Shown one piece after another: positions 59,426 to 64,000 of a stretch of DNA of 64,000 bases (positions are counted from its first letter, which is position 1; each line of letters starts with the position of its first letter). The notes under the pieces are model-generated. The model saw only the letters and a list, made by a program, of their open reading frames with translations. It ran no database searches and was not told the origin of the DNA. This DNA is from Camellia lanceoleosa (taxonomy: Eukaryota; Streptophyta; Magnoliopsida; Ericales; Theaceae), in the NCBI GenBank assembly GCA_025200525.1, contig CM045761.1:202173701-202237700 (forward strand). The letters run 5' to 3'. The position numbers and the translations under genes are program-made.

Positions 59426-62400
59426 TCAAGGGTAGTATTTCTTCAACTTGTCCATGTTGATCGGTTGGGAGAACTCTAGGCCATCTAGGGCGATCAGAGC
59501 CACAGCTCCACGTGACCAAATAGACTGGGTGATGTATGGGCCAGACCAATTGGGTGTGAGCTGGCGCCTTGGGGCGTGGAGGGGAGCTCGATTATGCTTG
59601 AGCACCGAATCTGCTCCCTTTAGATTCCGGGACTTAACCTTCTTGTTGAAAGCCCGGCAATTCATACCGATAACCCCGAACATGGTACATTGCTTTTCTT
59701 TCTCTCATCAAAGAGCATGAGTTCATCAAATCGCTCACGCTAATCTGCCTCGGCTATTTGACACTCACCAATACTGTAATGACGAAAACCTCAATCTCAA
59801 TAGGTAGAACACCTTCATCCCATAAACCAATAAATGAGTCGCCCGAGAAGTTCGATTGAAGTCCCAGAGCCCCACAGAGCTTAACGGCAACTTATCCGCC
59901 GCCTCGATAGGTTTCCACCATCTTCTGCAATATGTGTTTGATGTTCTTGTTGGCGGCCTCAACTGCTCCGTTTGTCTGCGGCCGGTATGTAGACGACTTA
60001 TGAAAAGCCACATTGTATTTCTCCAACAAATCAATCACCTCCTTCTTGAAGTGGGAACCATTGTCTGAAATAATCTCGTTTGGGACTCCATAACGACAGA
60101 TGATGTTGTTTCTGATAAACTTTGCGACATGCGAAGCCTTTAACACCGCATAAGATTGGGCCTCGACCCACTTCGTAAAGTAATCTATCGCTACCAGGAT
60201 AAACTCGTGCCTATTCGACCCCTTCGGAGTAACAGCCCCAATCACATCGATTCCCCAAACTGAAAATGGCCATGGCGAAGTCATGTTGTACAGCTTTGAT
60301 GGCGGGATATTCATACGGCTTGCATGGATCTGGCATTTGTGGTATCGCCGAACAAAGCCGATACAATCCTCTTCCATGGTAGACCAGTAGTAGCCCTGTC
60401 TAAGGATCTTCCGTGCCAGCATTACCCCATTCATATGTGCCCCACATTCTCCTCCATAAATGGCCTCCATCAAGCGCTTTGACTCTTCAGCTTCTATACA
60501 GAGCTTATGTATTCCCAGATGACCTCTCTTATACAGCTCCCCCCCGCAGATGATGAACTGGATGGCCATTCTTCTGATTGCCCTTTTATCCTTGGCATTT
60601 GCCCCTGGTGGATACGCTTCATTCTCCAAGAAGTTCCAACTGTCGTAATACTAGGGGTTGTCGTCCTGAACCTGGTCTATGGCAGAAATTGACTCATATG
60701 CTGGTACAAACTTCTGGTCAATGATGACTGGACGCATCCGGACTCCGGACGGGATGTCTATCATGGAAGATAGAGTTGCTAGTGAATCTGCGAACCTGTT
60801 GTTCTCTCTTACTAGGTGAGTGAAATTTAGCTTCTCAAACCAAGGAATTAACAAATCCAAGGTCCGGTGGTAAATTATCATCTTTTCCTCTTTGACTTTC
60901 CAGTCTCCTTTCGCTTGAGATACAACAAGGTTTGAGTCCCTAATGACGTCCAACCGTTTTGCCCTTAGTTCTAGGGCTGCTTCTAGACCGGCAATGCATG
61001 CCTCATATTCTGCCTCGTTGTTTGAGACTTTGAACCAGAGTTTGAAGGCTAGCGGGATACGGGAATTGTCGGGCGCTATCAGCAATACTCTTATCCCATA
61101 CCCGTACTGGTTTGACGCTCCGTCAAAGTACATCGTCCAAGTTTCGTCTTCGATATACAAAATGGCTTCATCTGGGAATAGGTACTCAACTGCTTCATCC
61201 CCTTCAACCGGGTGGTCAGTAAGGAACTCTGCCACCGCTCTTCCCTTTACTGACTTACACGTCACATACTTCAGATCAAACTCGGAAAGCAACAACAGCC
61301 AACGAGCTAGCCTACCCGTAAGTGCCGGTTTCTCGAAAAGATATTTGATGGGATCGAGTCGTGAAACCAACATTACAGAGTGAGCTAACAGGTAGTGCCG
61401 CAGCTTCCTGGTAGCCTATACCAAGGCCAAACAAGCCTTCTCCAGTGGAGTGTAGCGGGTCTCGTAATTCAGCATCTTCTTGCTCAGATAGTAGATGGCC
61501 TTCTCCACCTTGTCCTCTGACTCTTGTGCGAGCATGTAGCCCATGGTAGTCTCAGTTACTGAAAGGTATAATATCAACGGTTTCCCCGGCTCTGGCGGCG
61601 ATAACACGGGCAGGTTCTGTAAATATTCTTTGATCTATTCAAAAGTGGCTTGGCATCGGCCGTCCCATTGGAATTTTTTTCTTTTCTTCAGGAGACCAAA
61701 AAGTGGTTCACAAGTCAAGGTTAATTTTGAGATAAACCGTCTTATGAATTGCACTTTACCCAGAAAGCCTCGCACCTCCTTTTCAGTTCTTGGTGGTGGC
61801 ATTTCTAGGATGGCCTTGATTTTGGAAGGGTCAACTTCGATGCCCCTTTGTGTAATCAGAAACTCTAGCATTTTTCCCGCGGTAACACCAAATGTACACT
61901 TCTGAGGATTTAGCCGCAACCGAAATTCCCTGATCCTTTAGAAAAACTTTTGCAAAGCGGTGTAGTGGCCCTCTCTTTCTTTGGACTTGACAATCATGTC
62001 GTCCACGTACACCTCAACCTCTTTGTGGATCATGTCGTGTAATATTGTGGTCGTAGCCCGTTGATAAGTAGCTCCAGCGTTCTTCAACCCAAATGGCATC
62101 ACTCTGTAGCAATATGTATTCTACGGGTGGTAAAAGCGCTTTTTTCCGGTCTTGGGTGCCATTACTATCTGATTATAATCTGAGAAGCCGTCCATAAACA
62201 AAAGCAAAGCATGCCCCGCTGTGAAATCCAATCGTCAATGTGGCGGGGAAAGTCGCCCTTGACCGGCTCGCTCAAATCTCGAAGTCCACGTATACGGATT
62301 CGCCATCCTTCTTAAGATCGAACAATGTTGGCCAACCAAGTCGGGTATTCGGATACCAGTAGGAAGCCTGTATCGATTTGCTTGGTAACCTCTTCCTTAA

Positions 62401-64000
62401 TCTTAATGGCCCAATCAGGGCGGATCCTCCTAAGTTTTTGTTTGATAGGTCGAGCCTCGGGGTCGAGAGGGATCCGGTGCTGTACAATCTCAGGATCGAT
62501 TCTAGGCATGTCTTCGTAGGACCACGCGAAAACATCTTTGAACTCTTTTAATAAAGCGACTAAGCGCTCGCGTCTCTCCGAAAACAACGTGGACCCGATT
62601 CGACCACCATGGGTCCTTCAAGACTAACATTCACAGTAATGATTTCATCAATTAAGGGTTTGACAAACCTTTCCTGCTCTTGAACAATTAAACGTTGCAA
62701 AACCGAAGGAATTTCTTCCTCGTCGTTTTCATCAAAATTTTGAAAATCCTGATTCAAGCAATAAATCAAAGGCACAGAAAAGTACTTAGAAACCACATTC
62801 ACCTCATTCTCATTAAGTGCTTCCAAACCGTCTGATTCTTCTGTTACAACGGACTCAAAAGAGAAAGAAAAAGACAACCTGGACAGGACTATGGCATTCG
62901 GGTTATCACCCCCAGGAATACCGAACTCAGACTCAGTCGAGCTGGATCCTGATTCCGATTCACAGGACTCGGTGGAATCAGATTCCGGCTCACTACTTGA
63001 CCCGGTGCTACTGGATAAAAATCCCTCCTCATACTGCCAAGTGAGGGAGGGTGCGATGGATGCATCCAAAATAGTTGATAGTAGGTCCGCAGCCGTTTCA
63101 TTCCCGATCATGGACACCGAGAAGTTATCCCCCAAGCACAGCTGGTCGATCGGAGGGTCTGAAAGAAGACATGCCAGTGCTACCCCCATTTCAAGTGTAG
63201 TGTCCTCAGACTCCATTTCACTGCTCTGTTCTGCCTCAACTGTCGGGTCTGTCTACTCTTTAGCAACATCATCCCCAAGTAACTGTAGGTCGAAGAAAAT
63301 CTCGAACCCCGGTACGCGTTTCTTCTCCGCGTTCAGCCACAGCTCCGGAAAACCAAAAAAAGGAAAATCCTTCCCCTTCCGGACGAAGCGTCCGTTTAGG
63401 ATACCCTGGATGGGCCGGTGCATCAACTCAAAGGGTTTTCCCATCTGTTTTGCTCTGGCTCTCCCAGCCATCTCTTTTCCTTTTCTTACCCAATCCTCCT
63501 TGGTGGGCAGATAACCCAAGCCGAAGGTATGGGGGTTGTGTGGCACTTTGGCCAATGCTGCGACGCCCTTGCGGCCATTCTTTCCTAATCCCATCCCGAG
63601 GATGTATTGGAGCTTGTTCATGAGATACATTGCTTGGGCACTAACATATATCCCCTCGTTAGCAGCTATGATGTTCTGTACAACCTGAGCCTCAGCTAGG
63701 GTAAAACCTAATATGAACACATCCTCCATGCCATGCTCGATTTCTAGAACAGGCGTGGATACCTCTGGTGGTGGATGGATTGATGAATTCTTGAAAACAA
63801 TGGCTACTCTCTTCCCATAGGGGTATTTCACCATTTGATGCAAAGTGGATGATACCGCCTTCACCTGATGTAGCCACGGCCGCCCCAAAAGCAAGTTGAA
63901 AGTTGCAGGCACCTTTAAGACATGGAAATCTATCTCATGCTGTCCTGGCCCAACTTTAGTCTGAACTTTTACGGTTCCCATCACTTCTCTACTTGTATTG
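59426..64000 (-). pseudogene. Tat/Ogre-lineage Ty3/gypsy pro-pol remnant, continues beyond the window
   Basis: Minus strand, right to left: protease-like (FNLLLGRPWLH near 63890), then a G-patch-like segment (GMGLGKNGRKG near 63580) and an acidic linker. RT starts near 62587, with YVDD at 61998-62009. A gypsy RNase H remnant (61416-61607) is followed by a second, archaeal-type RNase H with YFDGAS, NEAEYEA and RDSNLV (about 60800-61150). Integrase (about 59890-60640) keeps H-H-C-C and its Asp, Asp and Glu (GIDVIG, SDNGSHF, AVEAANKN). The C-terminus ends KKYYP with a stop at 59426-59428. Two RNase H domains are the mark of the Tat branch. Stops at 63253, 61938, 61416 and 60651 and frameshifts near 62590, 62300 and 59890 disable it. 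Confidence 0.9.

Noticed and set aside
60943..61383. 146-residue plus-strand frame
   Set aside because: Lies antisense within the RNase H region of the Tat element; shadow of the minus-strand coding sequence.
62891..63514. 207-residue plus-strand frame, Ser-rich
   Set aside because: Antisense shadow of the acidic linker and protease region of the Tat element.
1..64000. tRNA, rRNA, snoRNA or miRNA genes
   Set aside because: No tRNA-like A and B boxes with a fitting fold and no rRNA words seen; the palindromic MITEs could give small RNAs, but nothing in the sequence marks a miRNA precursor.

Overview
The window is AT-rich plant nuclear DNA, most likely from a eudicot, and consists almost entirely of transposable elements. 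The indications are Ty3/gypsy elements with plant-type primer sites, a FAR1-type Mutator transposase, Helitrons, hAT and Tourist-like MITEs, intron-like AT-rich spacers, and a plant-mobile-domain gene fragment. I find no intact host gene, no rRNA, no tRNA and no CRISPR array. The 100-N run shows this is a draft scaffold.

Layout. Positions 1-24520 (copy 1) and 29551-53883 (copy 2) are the same ~24.4 kb in direct orientation. Copy 1 is cut off by exactly 100 Ns (24521-24620), inside an LTR that copy 2 reads straight through. The piece after the gap (24621-29550) holds the 3' part of a decayed Ty3/gypsy element and then enters copy 2. The simplest reading is that the end of one contig overlaps the start of the next (two haplotypes, or an unmerged overlap), giving a false duplication. 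Long AT-rich stretches look identical between copies, while differences crowd into GC-containing words and homopolymers, so part of the divergence is probably base-call error.

Within each copy, left to right: a minus-strand gypsy LTR with a Met-tRNA primer site, carrying a nested MITE with an expanding minisatellite; a palindromic MITE; an LTR-like promoter segment; a complete 6.9 kb Mutator-like element with a 10-bp target duplication; a 1.27 kb hAT element holding another MITE; a 1.8 kb Helitron; an old duplication (A and B segments) with different later insertions in each half; a 0.54 kb Helitron; and a cluster of three related LTRs around a gag remnant and a ~56-bp tandem repeat.

The Mutator-like element carries two convergent genes: a FAR1-domain/MULE/SWIM transposase on + and a small GRF-type zinc-finger protein with a C-terminal membrane segment on -. 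This resembles the two-gene plan of MuDR. The transposase has stop codons in both copies and a frameshift in copy 2. The small gene is broken in copy 1 but open in copy 2.

The unique right end (53884-64000) holds featureless AT-rich DNA and then a minus-strand Tat/Ogre-lineage gypsy element with protease, G-patch-like segment, RT, two RNase H domains and integrase. An antisense plant-mobile-domain gene lies downstream of its pol region. Most in-frame stops in the decayed elements can be explained by C-to-T changes at CAG, CAA or CGA, or G-to-A at TGG, as expected for long-silenced, methylated DNA.
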